DNA from: CAYNUJ01 sp964621225
GTDB lineage: Bacteria; Bacteroidota; Ignavibacteria; Ignavibacteriales; Melioribacteraceae
Reading direction: 5' to 3'
Length of the DNA stretch: 22,711 nucleotides
Assembly (NCBI GenBank): GCA_964621225.1
Contig: CAZULK010000033.1
Coordinates: forward strand, 1 to 22,711
Made by a program: the position numbers and the translations under genes
Notes under the pieces: generated by a model
The model's input: the letters and a program-made list of their open reading frames with translations, nothing else
Told to the model about the DNA's origin: nothing
Databases searched by the model: none
Shown here: positions 6,292 to 14,074 of the stretch, one piece after another
Layout: every line of letters starts with the position of its first letter
Position numbering within the stretch: the stretch's first letter is position 1

Positions 6292-8727
6292 ATGGCAACG
6301 ATTTTTGAAAAAATAGTACCGATACAATTAGAAGATGAAATGAAATCTTCTTACATCGATTATGCAATGTCCGTAATTGTTTCCAGAGCATTGCCTGATG
6401 TAAGAGACGGTTTGAAGCCCGTTCACAGAAGAGTGCTATTCGGAATGCACGAACTTGGAATGGCATACAATAAACCGTATAAAAAATCTGCAAGAATTGT
6501 GGGTGAAGTTTTAGGTAAATACCATCCTCACGGCGATAGCGCTGTATACGATACAATGGTGAGAATGGTTCAAGATTTTTCTTTAAGATACCCTTTGCTC
6601 GACGGACAAGGAAACTTTGGCTCTGTTGATGGTGATTCACCCGCAGCTATGCGTTATACTGAAGCCAGATTGGCTAGAATTGCAGATGAATTATTAAGGG
6701 ACTTGGATAAAAACACAGTTGATTTTGCTCCGAACTTTGACGATTCTTTGCAAGAACCGACAGTATTGCCGGCATATTTACCAAACTTATTGGTGAATGG
6801 CGCTAGCGGTATTGCCGTTGGTATGGCAACCAATATTCCTCCTCATAATTTGGGTGAAGTGGTTGACGGTTTAATTGCGCTTATCGATAAACCGAAATTA
6901 AAAGATGAGGATTTGCTTAAGCTGGTTACCGCCCCCGATTTCCCGACCGGTGGAATTATTTACGGTTATGAAGGCGTTAGAGATGCTTACTTGACCGGAA
7001 GGGGAAGGGTAGTTGTAAGAGCGAGAGCAAATATAGAAATTCATAAAAACGACAGAGCTTCAATTGTTGTTAGTGAATTACCTTATCAAGTGAACAAAGC
7101 TAATCTTATTGAAAAGATAGCCGAGTTGGTTAAGCTTGGTAAATTACAAGATATATCCAACATTCGTGACGAAAGTGACAGAGACGGGTTAAGGGTTGTT
7201 ATTGAACTTAAAAGAGATGCTCAACCAACCGTTGTTTTGAATAACTTGTTCAAACATACCCAAATGCAGACCACCTTTGGTGTAATAATGCTTGCTTTGG
7301 TAAATGGCGTTCCCAAAGTGCTTACACTTCGTCAAGCAATGCAGCATTTTATAGATCATCAAATGGATGTTCTTATTAGAAAAACAAAATACGAATTGGA
7401 AGCTGCAGAACGTAGAGCTCATATACTCGAAGGATATATTATCGCATTAGATAATATAGACGAAGTAATTGAGGTTATTAAAAAATCGAGAAACGTTGAA
7501 ACGGCAAAAGCTAATTTGATGAAACGTTTCAAACTTTCCGAAGTACAAGCCAAAGCTATTTTGGATATGCGTCTGCAAAGACTCACCGGTTTGGAAAGAA
7601 AGAAAATTGAAGACGAATATAAAGAAACCATTAAACTGATTGAAAAGCTTAAAGGATTACTTGATAGCGAAGTTAAAAGATTCAAAGTAATAAAAGACAA
7701 TCTTCTTTCACTTAAAGAAAGATACGGAGACGAAAGAAGAACAGAGTTGGTTTATGATACTCAAGACTTTACGCTTGAAGATATTATTGCCGAAGAAGAT
7801 GTTGTTGTAACTATTTCACACAAAGGATTTATTAAAAGATTTCCGGTTTCAGGATATCGCCGCCAAGCAAGAGGAGGCAAAGGAGTAACCGGCGCCGGAA
7901 CAAAAGACGACGACTTTATAGAACATATGTTTATAGCCTCTACCCATCAGTATATTATGTTCTTTACTGACAAAGGAAGATGCTACTGGTTAAAAGTATA
8001 CGAGGTTCCCGAAGGCGGAAGAACCGCACGTGGTAGATCAATTATAAATCTCATTCAAAAAGAAAAAGACGAAAACATTACCGCCTTTGTTGCCGTTAAG
8101 GAATATTCCGACGACAAATACTTAATGATGGTTACTCAAAACGGAACTGTTAAAAAAACGGTTCTGTCGGCATATTCCAACGTTCGTAAAGGAGGAATAA
8201 ATGCAATCAACCTCGTTCCCGGTGATAAGCTTATTGAAGTTAAAATGACCGACGGAAACAACGATATTATTATTGGTACGAGCAATGGTATGGCAATTCG
8301 TTTTAATGAGACCAATGTTAGAGAAATGGGAAGAACAGCTACCGGTGTAAGAGGAATTAAACTTGCTCCGGGAGATAAAGTAGTCGGATTTATTGTTGTT
8401 CGTTCCGCAGACACTCTTTTGGTTGTTACCGATAAAGGATATGGTAAGAGAAGCAAATTGGAAGATTACCGGATTACAAACAGAGGTGGAAAAGGTATTA
8501 TTACCGTTAAAACCGGAGATAAAAACGGTAAACTTATTGCTCTTAAAGAAGTGAACGACAAAGACGAATTAGTAATCATTACAAATCAAGGAATGGTAAT
8601 CAGACAATCGGTATCCGAAATAAGAACAATGGGACGTAATACCCAGGGAGTACGTGTCATTAGATTAAAAGAAGATGACTCGATTGCTGATATTGCTAAA
8701 GTGGTTGAGGAAGATACTGAAGTATAA
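6292..8727 (+). CDS. gyrA: DNA gyrase subunit A
   Basis: GyrA is the DNA-cleaving and wrapping subunit that works with GyrB. The catalytic tyrosine is Tyr122 in AMRYTEARL. The quinolone-determining segment reads GKYHPHGDSAVYDT with Ser83 and Asp87 in the same numbering as E. coli, so no classical resistance substitution is present at these two positions. The C-terminal beta-pinwheel, about residues 500-811, carries a GyrA box QARGGKG at 525-531, pointing to true gyrase rather than topoisomerase IV. The second position is Ala rather than the usual Arg or Lys. The length of 811 is normal. GAAGG at 6281-6285 serves as ribosome site. It is the last gene of the unit and is followed by a terminator. 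Confidence 0.97.
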   Translation: MATIFEKIVPIQLEDEMKSSYIDYAMSVIVSRALPDVRDGLKPVHRRVLFGMHELGMAYNKPYKKSARIVGEVLGKYHPHGDSAVYDTMVRMVQDFSLRYPLLDGQGNFGSVDGDSPAAMRYTEARLARIADELLRDLDKNTVDFAPNFDDSLQEPTVLPAYLPNLLVNGASGIAVGMATNIPPHNLGEVVDGLIALIDKPKLKDEDLLKLVTAPDFPTGGIIYGYEGVRDAYLTGRGRVVVRARANIEIHKNDRASIVVSELPYQVNKANLIEKIAELVKLGKLQDISNIRDESDRDGLRVVIELKRDAQPTVVLNNLFKHTQMQTTFGVIMLALVNGVPKVLTLRQAMQHFIDHQMDVLIRKTKYELEAAERRAHILEGYIIALDNIDEVIEVIKKSRNVETAKANLMKRFKLSEVQAKAILDMRLQRLTGLERKKIEDEYKETIKLIEKLKGLLDSEVKRFKVIKDNLLSLKERYGDERRTELVYDTQDFTLEDIIAEEDVVVTISHKGFIKRFPVSGYRRQARGGKGVTGAGTKDDDFIEHMFIASTHQYIMFFTDKGRCYWLKVYEVPEGGRTARGRSIINLIQKEKDENITAFVAVKEYSDDKYLMMVTQNGTVKKTVLSAYSNVRKGGINAINLVPGDKLIEVKMTDGNNDIIIGTSNGMAIRFNETNVREMGRTATGVRGIKLAPGDKVVGFIVVRSADTLLVVTDKGYGKRSKLEDYRITNRGGKGIITVKTGDKNGKLIALKEVNDKDELVIITNQGMVIRQSVSEIRTMGRNTQGVRVIRLKEDDSIADIAKVVEEDTEV

Positions 8728-8740
8728 TAATAAATAAATT

Positions 8741-8775
8741 AAAGGCTGGGCCAAAAGCTCAGCCTTTCTTATTTT
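8741..8775 (+). terminator. intrinsic terminator after gyrA
   Basis: AAAGGCTGGGC (8741-8751) pairs with GCTCAGCCTTT (8757-8767) over 11 bp with one G-T wobble and a CAAAA loop, followed by a T-rich tail (CTTATTTT). It begins 13 bases after the gyrA stop and closes the dnaN-gyrA unit. Confidence 0.88.
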
Positions 8776-8798
8776 AAATTATAACCCACGAGGTAAAT

Positions 8799-9983
8799 AT
8801 GAAAAATGTAGAAAACCTTTCCGGTGAATCGAAATGCATTCACGCCGGAATTAAAGATTATGAATTTGGACCCGTAATTCCCCCCATTTATCAAACATCA
8901 ACCTTTAAGTTCAGAGACGCAAAACATGGCGGCGCTTTATTTAAAGGAGAAGAAAAGGGATATATCTATTCGAGAATGGGAAATCCCACTATCGAAGCAA
9001 TGGAAGATGCAATTGCTGCTCTGGAAGGCGGAGCGAAAGCACTTGGTTGTTCAAGCGGTATGGCTGCGATTAATACTGTTTTTAATGCTCTTCTTTCTGC
9101 GGGTGATCATGTGGTTTGTTCAAGATCTGTTTACGGACCTACATCAACATTATTGAAAAACATTTTTGGTAAATTCGGCGTTGAGGCGGATTTTGTAAAT
9201 TCCGAAAATATTGAAGAAGTTGAATCTGCAGTTAAGCCTAATACAAAAATTGTTTATGTTGAAACACCCGGAAACCCGACTTTGGCAATAACCGATTTGG
9301 AAAAGGCAGCGGAAATTGCACATAGAAACGGCGCTATGCTTGTTGTTGATAACACTTTTATGAGCCCGGCAATACAACGACCTTTTGAATTTGGAGCTGA
9401 TGTTGTTGTTCATAGCATGACAAAATTTCTGAACGGTCATGCCGACGTTGTAGCGGGATTAATAGTTGTTAAAACTGAAGAAATGTATAATGATTTCCGT
9501 AAAGTACTCAATCAACTTGGCGGAGTGATTGATCCGTTTAACGCTTTTCTGGTTCACAGAGGAATAAAAACCCTTTATATAAGAATGCAAAAGCATTCTC
9601 AAAATGCCGAGAAGATTGCAGAGTTTCTTGAAAATCACCCGAAAATTGAGTGGGTTAAATTTCCCGGATTGAAATCACATCCGCAGTATGAAATTGGACT
9701 TAAACAGCACGATATGCACGGAGGTATGATCACATTCGAATTAAAGGGTGGATTTGATGCCGGCGAAAAATTAATGAACAATGTGCACCTTTGTCAGTTG
9801 GCTGTTAGCTTGGGTGGAGTTGAAACTTTGATTCAACATCCTGCAAGCATGACCCATTTAACCATGGGAGAAGAAGCAAGAAGAGCTGCAGGTATTTCTG
9901 AAGGACTTGTAAGGCTATCGGTAGGTATTGAAAACGCAGATGAGTTGATTAACGACTTATCGATGGCTCTTGAGTTAGTTTAA
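8799..9983 (+). CDS. Cys/Met-metabolism PLP enzyme (methionine or cystathionine gamma-lyase type)
   Basis: A trans-sulfuration-family enzyme (394 residues, normal length) that uses pyridoxal phosphate on sulfur amino acids. The PLP lysine is Lys209 in HSMTKFLNGH. Asp184 (VVDNT), the YSRMGNPT motif (57-64), SSGMAA (85-90) and Tyr112 of VYG are the expected cofactor-site residues. GVIDPFNAFLVHRGIKTL (242-259) resembles methionine gamma-lyases. However, the cysteine that follows YG in characterised methionine gamma-lyases is Pro114 here, so substrate preference (methionine, cystathionine, homocysteine or O-acetylhomoserine) cannot be settled. GAGG at 8790-8793 sits five bases before the ATG. The gene stands alone between two terminators. 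Confidence 0.9.
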   Translation: MKNVENLSGESKCIHAGIKDYEFGPVIPPIYQTSTFKFRDAKHGGALFKGEEKGYIYSRMGNPTIEAMEDAIAALEGGAKALGCSSGMAAINTVFNALLSAGDHVVCSRSVYGPTSTLLKNIFGKFGVEADFVNSENIEEVESAVKPNTKIVYVETPGNPTLAITDLEKAAEIAHRNGAMLVVDNTFMSPAIQRPFEFGADVVVHSMTKFLNGHADVVAGLIVVKTEEMYNDFRKVLNQLGGVIDPFNAFLVHRGIKTLYIRMQKHSQNAEKIAEFLENHPKIEWVKFPGLKSHPQYEIGLKQHDMHGGMITFELKGGFDAGEKLMNNVHLCQLAVSLGGVETLIQHPASMTHLTMGEEARRAAGISEGLVRLSVGIENADELINDLSMALELV

Positions 9984-9985
9984 TT

Positions 9986-10010
9986 AAAGCCGGAGAAATC
10001 CGGCTTTTTT
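9986..10010 (+). terminator. intrinsic terminator, possibly shared by convergent genes
   Basis: AAAGCCGGA (9986-9994) and TCCGGCTTT (9999-10007) form a perfect 9-bp stem with a GAAA tetraloop, then further T residues. It starts three bases after the PLP enzyme stop and ends next to the stop of the leftward rhomboid gene. It may terminate both directions, although the T-run is better on the + strand. Confidence 0.87.
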
Positions 10011-10635
10011 AATCATATTTAATTTTTAAGTCGTTATCATCCCAATCTTTTTCTTCATCTTCCCAATCATACTTTTTATATGGATCCGATTTTCTAAAAA
10101 TAAAAGCACAGATAAATCCCACAACACCGCCGTAAAAATGAGATTCATAAGATATTTTATTATCTATTGGCAAAATGCCCCAAACTAATCCGCCATAAAG
10201 GAAGACCACCAATAAAGCTACAGTAATAGAGCGAACGTCCCGTTTAATTATTCCTGAGAAAAACAGGAAAGAAGCCAAACCGTATACAACTCCGCTTGCA
10301 CCTATATGATATGCCGGTCTTGCAAAAAGCCAAACCAAAATACCGGTTAAAATGTAAATAATGGTTATTACTTTATTGGCCGAAGATGGATAAAAATAAT
10401 AAAGTGCGGTCCCCATTAAAAAGAGGGGAATAATGTTGGAGATTAAATGATTGAACCCAGAATGAATTAGTGGTGATAGCAAAATACCAATTATGCCCGT
10501 TGCTTTATGTGGAAAAATTCCAAACCTTGTTAAATCTATTCCTGTAAATGATTGAATAAGTTGGACGTTTAAAATTAAAATGCCGAACAATGTCGGCATA
10601 ATAAGGGCTTTAATAAATTTTTGCTTATCGCTCAT
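10009..10635 (-). CDS. rhomboid-family intramembrane serine protease
   Basis: Rhomboids cleave transmembrane segments of other membrane proteins within the lipid bilayer. Counting from the ATG chosen here (208 residues), the protein has about six hydrophobic helices. It has the H-x3-N motif (HLISN, His63-Asn67), the catalytic Ser114 in GASG, and the catalytic His166 in the last helix (ESHFYGG), so the dyad is intact. A strongly acidic tail rich in Asp, Glu and Trp follows the last helix (about 188-203). The start is ambiguous: ATG at 10635 gives a TGATG overlap with the upstream gene, while an adjacent GTG at 10638 would add one codon. It is co-transcribed with the SRPBCC gene. Its substrate is unknown. 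Confidence 0.9.
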   Translation of the reverse strand: MSDKQKFIKALIMPTLFGILILNVQLIQSFTGIDLTRFGIFPHKATGIIGILLSPLIHSGFNHLISNIIPLFLMGTALYYFYPSSANKVITIIYILTGILVWLFARPAYHIGASGVVYGLASFLFFSGIIKRDVRSITVALLVVFLYGGLVWGILPIDNKISYESHFYGGVVGFICAFIFRKSDPYKKYDWEDEEKDWDDNDLKIKYD

Positions 10636-11039
10636 CACTCATTTTCTTTTGGTGCGAAATATTCCTTCATCGGATTAAAATAATAATCCTTCCAACCTTT
10701 TCTGTATTTTTTACTGTCACCGTCGGGAATATTTTCGTGAACGATAGTTACCTTTGTTCCTTCCGGAATGGGATCAAGCAAAACTTCAATTCTTGAATCT
10801 TCTGCATCCTCCGGAAAATCGGTTGTTCGCCAAGTCATAATGATTTTATAAAAGCGATACATTGCTTCAATTTTTCCCGAAATATAACCATCCCAAGCAG
10901 TAAATTCGCTTCCAACTTTTCTTTCTATTTTAGCAGGAGAGCCGGTAAATGCGGAATGTTTTTCGCTATCAAGCCAGGCTTCGTAAATTTCTCTTTGCTT
11001 CGCAGGTAACTTTACTGAAGTCTTAATTGATTCTGGCAT
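10635..11039 (-). CDS. SRPBCC (START/AHSA1-like) domain protein
   Basis: This 134-residue protein consists of a single SRPBCC/AHSA1-like domain, a hydrophobic cavity fold with varied ligands. The supporting features are an N-terminal strand and helix with R-x-I-YEAWLDSEKHSAFTG, a GSEFTAWDGYISGKI beta segment, IIMTWRTTDFPEDAEDSRIEV, TKVTIVHENIP and a C-terminal amphipathic helix (GWKDYYFNPMKEYF). There is no signal peptide. An AGAGG-like ribosome site lies upstream of the ATG at 11039. The stop overlaps the rhomboid start. Ligand and role are unknown, and membership in the AHSA1 group is moderately secure. Confidence 0.8.
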   Translation of the reverse strand: MPESIKTSVKLPAKQREIYEAWLDSEKHSAFTGSPAKIERKVGSEFTAWDGYISGKIEAMYRFYKIIMTWRTTDFPEDAEDSRIEVLLDPIPEGTKVTIVHENIPDGDSKKYRKGWKDYYFNPMKEYFAPKENE

Positions 11040-11278
11040 ACTAATTACCTCTGTGTTTATATTATTTTATTCAAAAAACAAAATATTAAATATTTGAATA
11101 ACTTTCCATTTTTAAGCTGTTATTACAAGGCATATTCTTGATTTAAATATAGAACTCGTTAATATTATTTATAAATCAACGATAAATAAAAATGATATAA
11201 ATTATTGACCTTGATTTTGATAATTAAATTCTCAATCTTTTGTTATAAAAATAATGCAACTTGAAATTTGAGGATGAA
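11040..11278. other. divergent intergenic region, no gene seen
   Basis: An AT-rich 239-base region separates the leftward SRPBCC-rhomboid pair from the rightward barrel gene and must hold both promoters. Weak candidates toward the barrel gene (for example TTGATA at 11217) lack a well-spaced -10, so no promoter is assigned. No repeat or hairpin stands out. Confidence 0.5.
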
Positions 11279-12319
11279 ATGAAAAAGTTTGTGCTTTTAT
11301 CACTGCTACTTTTAACTCCTATGGCTCTCAGTTCCCAAACCGTTATAGCAAAATACGGAGGAGAGTTTTTATCTTTGGGTGTCGGGGGAAGAGCACTTGG
11401 TATGGGAGGAGCTTATCTGGCAGTAGCAAACGACGTTACAGCAGGGTATTGGAATCCCGCAGGACTAGCAAGATTAAATTATCCTCAAATATCTCTCATG
11501 CACGAAGAACATTTCGGCAATCTTGTTAATTATAATTATGGCGGAGTTGCCATTCCTTATGGAAATGATATGAGTTTTGGATTCAGCCTCATTCGTCTTT
11601 CCGTGGACGGCATTCCCGATACAAGAGAAGCCCTTGTGGATAAAACTACCGGACAAGTTATATATGACATCACAAACCCAAACGGTAGAATAGATCCCGA
11701 TAAAGTTAAAGAGTTTAGTAATACAGATTATGCTTTTTACTTATCGTTCGCAAAAAGGCAGACAAGCAGGTTCTTCTGGGGAGCCAATGTAAAAATTATT
11801 AAAAGAGACATTGCAGACGTAAGCGCTATGGGCATCGGTTTTGATGTGGGAGCGTTTTATAATCCTTTCGATAAACTTTATCTTGCAGCAAATTTAACGG
11901 ATGCAACAACAACACTTGTAGCATGGAGTGAAAGCGGGAGGAATGAACTTATTTCGCCGACTTTGAAATTAGGCGCTGCTTATGGTGTTAGTATACTCGG
12001 ATTGGAAATATTGCCGGCATTAGATGCCGATATTCGATTTGAAAACAGAAGGTTTGCTTCGACTTTTAATTTGGGACCGGTCAGTTTCGATCTAAAAACC
12101 GGGATCGAACTTTCTTATAAAAATATAGTTTCTGTGAGAGGTGGATATTCCGACGTTAAACAATTCACGGTCGGGGCGGGAGTTAAACTTCCGAAATTAA
12201 ACATCGATTATAGTTTTGCTCAATTTAGCGGCAACCAAGATGAGACTCTTCCTGTATCTCACAGAATATCGGTGATGTTAACTTTGGAAGAACCACGCTT
12301 TTTAAGAAAAAGTAATTAA
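11279..12319 (+). CDS. PorV/UPF0164-type outer-membrane beta-barrel protein
   Basis: A secreted barrel protein of 346 residues from the chosen start. The N-terminus is a classical signal peptide (MKK, leucine-rich core, cleavage expected after LSSQ or nearby). GGRALGMGGAYLAVANDVTA and GYWNPAGLARL follow, a hallmark of the PorV/UPF0164/FadL-like group. Alternating strands with aromatic and charged residues continue to the end. PorV itself is the outer-membrane shuttle of the type IX secretion system, but relatives serve other roles and no other secretion gene is nearby. The ATG at 11279 is preferred over the TTG at 11261, because it places the signal peptide at the N-terminus and has GAGGA (11270-11274) upstream. 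Confidence 0.82.
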   Translation: MKKFVLLSLLLLTPMALSSQTVIAKYGGEFLSLGVGGRALGMGGAYLAVANDVTAGYWNPAGLARLNYPQISLMHEEHFGNLVNYNYGGVAIPYGNDMSFGFSLIRLSVDGIPDTREALVDKTTGQVIYDITNPNGRIDPDKVKEFSNTDYAFYLSFAKRQTSRFFWGANVKIIKRDIADVSAMGIGFDVGAFYNPFDKLYLAANLTDATTTLVAWSESGRNELISPTLKLGAAYGVSILGLEILPALDADIRFENRRFASTFNLGPVSFDLKTGIELSYKNIVSVRGGYSDVKQFTVGAGVKLPKLNIDYSFAQFSGNQDETLPVSHRISVMLTLEEPRFLRKSN

Positions 12320-12323
12320 ATAA

Positions 12324-13280
12324 TTAAAAGGGTAATTTTTTCAAATCTACATTTCCACCTGAAAGAATTAATCCGACCCTTTTATTTTTAAAATATTCTT
12401 TATTTTCCAAGATAGCCGCTAATACAATTGCAGAAGAGGGTTCAACAACTATTTTCATTCTTTCCATTATCAATTTCATTGCCTCTTTTGTGGTTTCGTC
12501 TTCGACTGTAAAAATATTCTCAATGTTTTCTATTATAATTGAAAATGTCTTTGTCGAAAGGGGGGTTCTTAAACCGTCACATATTGTATTGGGGTTGTTT
12601 TGCGGATATAGTTTTTTCTCTTTCCATGATCTATATGCATCATCGGCGCCCGCAGGTTCAGCGCCAATAATTTTTGTAGCGGGATAAAAGTATTTTGCAG
12701 CCAAACAACTGCCGCTGTTTAATCCACCTCCGCCAATGGGTGTAATTATAAAGTCTAAATTGTCAACATCGTTTAATAATTCCATTGCGGCCGTTGATTG
12801 TCCGGCAATAACAGTATAATTGTCGAACGGATGTACCAAGACCATACCATATTTTTTTATTAGTTCTTTGGTTGTCGATTCCCTCGAATCTATAGTTGGT
12901 TCGCAAAAAACTATCTCCGCGCCATATTGTTTTACAGCGGATTTTTTTATTTCGGGAGCATTGTTGGGCATTACTATTACTGCTTTAATACCCATTTCCT
13001 GAGCGGCTTTGGAAAGGGCTCCGGCATGATTTCCCGAAGAATGTGTAATTACTCCCAATCTCTTTTCTTCTTCATTAAGAGAAAGAAGGGCATTGACTGC
13101 TCCGCGGAATTTAAATGCACCGGCTTTTTGAAAATTTTCGCATTTGAAATAAATATCGCAACCGGTAAAAGAATTTATAAATCGGGATGTAAGTATTGGT
13201 GTTCTATGAATAAACGGTTTTATTCTGTTATATACGGAGAGAATTTCTTCTTTATCGGGCACATTTTCTAAGAAGGGCAT
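12324..13280 (-). CDS. serine racemase-like / serine-threonine dehydratase (fold-type II PLP enzyme)
   Basis: This 318-residue PLP enzyme interconverts or deaminates serine and threonine. The PLP lysine is Lys57 in QKAGAFKFRGA, the glycine loop is GGGGLNSG (183-190) and a serine contacts the cofactor near SGGNVDL. There is no C-terminal ACT domain, so it is not the feedback-controlled biosynthetic threonine deaminase. Ser82 in HSSGNH corresponds to the serine acting as second acid/base in eukaryotic serine racemase. Threonine dehydratases usually have Ala there. Glu208, Ala212 and Asp214 (AEPAGADD) match its divalent-metal site. These favour racemase/dehydratase over pure threonine deaminase, but activity is inferred. 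It follows the TetR gene by two bases, so the two are co-transcribed. Confidence 0.85.
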   Translation of the reverse strand: MPFLENVPDKEEILSVYNRIKPFIHRTPILTSRFINSFTGCDIYFKCENFQKAGAFKFRGAVNALLSLNEEEKRLGVITHSSGNHAGALSKAAQEMGIKAVIVMPNNAPEIKKSAVKQYGAEIVFCEPTIDSRESTTKELIKKYGMVLVHPFDNYTVIAGQSTAAMELLNDVDNLDFIITPIGGGGLNSGSCLAAKYFYPATKIIGAEPAGADDAYRSWKEKKLYPQNNPNTICDGLRTPLSTKTFSIIIENIENIFTVEDETTKEAMKLIMERMKIVVEPSSAIVLAAILENKEYFKNKRVGLILSGGNVDLKKLPF

Positions 13281-13282
13281 GT

Positions 13283-13885
13283 TTATCTCTTAATCGAATC
13301 CCAAATGAAATCTACATGCTTTTCTGCGGCTTGTACCGCTTCGCTCAAACCGTCTTTGTCTGTTCCGGAAAGAAACTCAATTCTCAACACATATAAATAT
13401 GAGATAAATTCGTTGGCCAAAAGTTGCGGGTCCAGATTCTTGATTACTTTGTGTTTGTTGAATTGTTCGAAAATCATTATCCAAATTTTTCTTAAATCGT
13501 CGAAATAAGTAGCCAACGAAAAACTATAATCACCGTGATCTCTAAAGTGTTCCAGCATTAAAAGCCGGATTATTTTTCTTTCGTGGGGAGTGTCCCAATA
13601 CTTTAATATCCTTTGGCAGAACTTCTTCATAAATACCGGCGGGTTGGATATATCGTCGAGCAATTCTTCGGAAATAAGTTTAGCACTAACTGTAATGTTT
13701 CTGTATTCGTTAATTAAGGATTGCAGAATTTCTTCTTTTGAAGAAAAATGATTGTATACAGAACTTTCACGAATTCCAACTTCGCGGGCAATCATCCTAA
13801 TTGAAGTCCCCGCAAACCCGTTCCTGCTGAAAAGGTCCAATGCAGCTTTGAATATTTCTTTTTTGGTGTCTGTTCCTTTTTTCAT
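13283..13885 (-). CDS. TetR/AcrR-family transcriptional regulator
   Basis: A 200-residue one-domain repressor. The N-terminal helix-turn-helix (residues 8-52) has the typical TetR pattern: ILKAA-like start, LFSRNGFAGTSIRMIAREVG, then SSVYNHFSSKEEIL. The C-terminal half is a variable helical ligand-binding and dimerisation domain whose ligand cannot be read from sequence. It is the first gene of a two-gene unit with the racemase-like enzyme, and it is divergent from the VOC gene across a 189-base region with paired inverted elements. It probably regulates itself and possibly both directions. HTH assignment is secure; targets are inferred. Confidence 0.92.
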   Translation of the reverse strand: MKKGTDTKKEIFKAALDLFSRNGFAGTSIRMIAREVGIRESSVYNHFSSKEEILQSLINEYRNITVSAKLISEELLDDISNPPVFMKKFCQRILKYWDTPHERKIIRLLMLEHFRDHGDYSFSLATYFDDLRKIWIMIFEQFNKHKVIKNLDPQLLANEFISYLYVLRIEFLSGTDKDGLSEAVQAAEKHVDFIWDSIKR

Positions 13886-13923
13886 TTCATTTTCAAAATA
13901 GAATACTTTAAAATATGAAATAT

Positions 13924-13942
13924 TTACACAACAGGCATAAAA
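13924..13942 (-). repeat. inverted element, copy 1 (candidate operator on the TetR side)
   Basis: TTACACAACAGGCATAAAA on the + strand matches the reverse complement of the second copy at 13999-14016, with one indel and one substitution; the first nine bases match exactly. The distance to the TetR start codon is about 40 bases, which suits a repressor site. Assignment as a TetR-binding site is inference. Confidence 0.45.
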
Positions 13943-13987
13943 CGAATCATTAATAATTTAAACAAAACCATTTTTGATTTTCAATAA

Positions 13988-14017
13988 TTGACCGGAAATT
14001 TTATTCCGTTGTGTAAT
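13988..14017 (+). promoter_or_regulatory. probable promoter of the VOC gene
   Basis: TTGACC (13988-13993) and TGTAAT (14012-14017), spaced by 18 bases, are each one base from sigma-70 consensus and lie 57 bases before the VOC ATG. A competing reading is a Bacteroidetes-type promoter with TAACTTTG at 14034-14041 and TTG at 14009-14011. The sequence cannot decide between them. Confidence 0.4.
13999..14016 (+). repeat. inverted element, copy 2 (candidate operator on the VOC side)
   Basis: On the + strand this ends in GTTGTGTAA (14008-14016), the exact reverse complement of TTACACAAC at 13924-13932. It overlaps the likely -10 element of the VOC promoter. Occupancy by a repressor would block transcription. 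Functional role is inferred from symmetry and position. Confidence 0.45.
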
Positions 14018-14074
14018 GAAGCGTAAAATTTGTTAACTTTGCTTTTTACTAAAAGAAAGTTAAAGGATTAAATT

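Noticed and set aside
6290..6640. A 116-codon minus-strand frame opposite the start of gyrA
   Set aside because: It mirrors the strongly conserved GyrA N-terminus; the amino-acid make-up is unlike a folded protein and no start signals were seen.
8136..8456. A 106-codon minus-strand frame opposite the gyrA C-terminal domain
   Set aside because: It is antisense to the beta-pinwheel repeats, which explains its repetitive Leu/Ser/Pro-rich translation.
11261..11278. TTG start at 11261 for the PorV-like barrel
   Set aside because: It would add six charged residues before the signal peptide; the ATG at 11279 has a good GAGGA spacing and gives a normal signal sequence.
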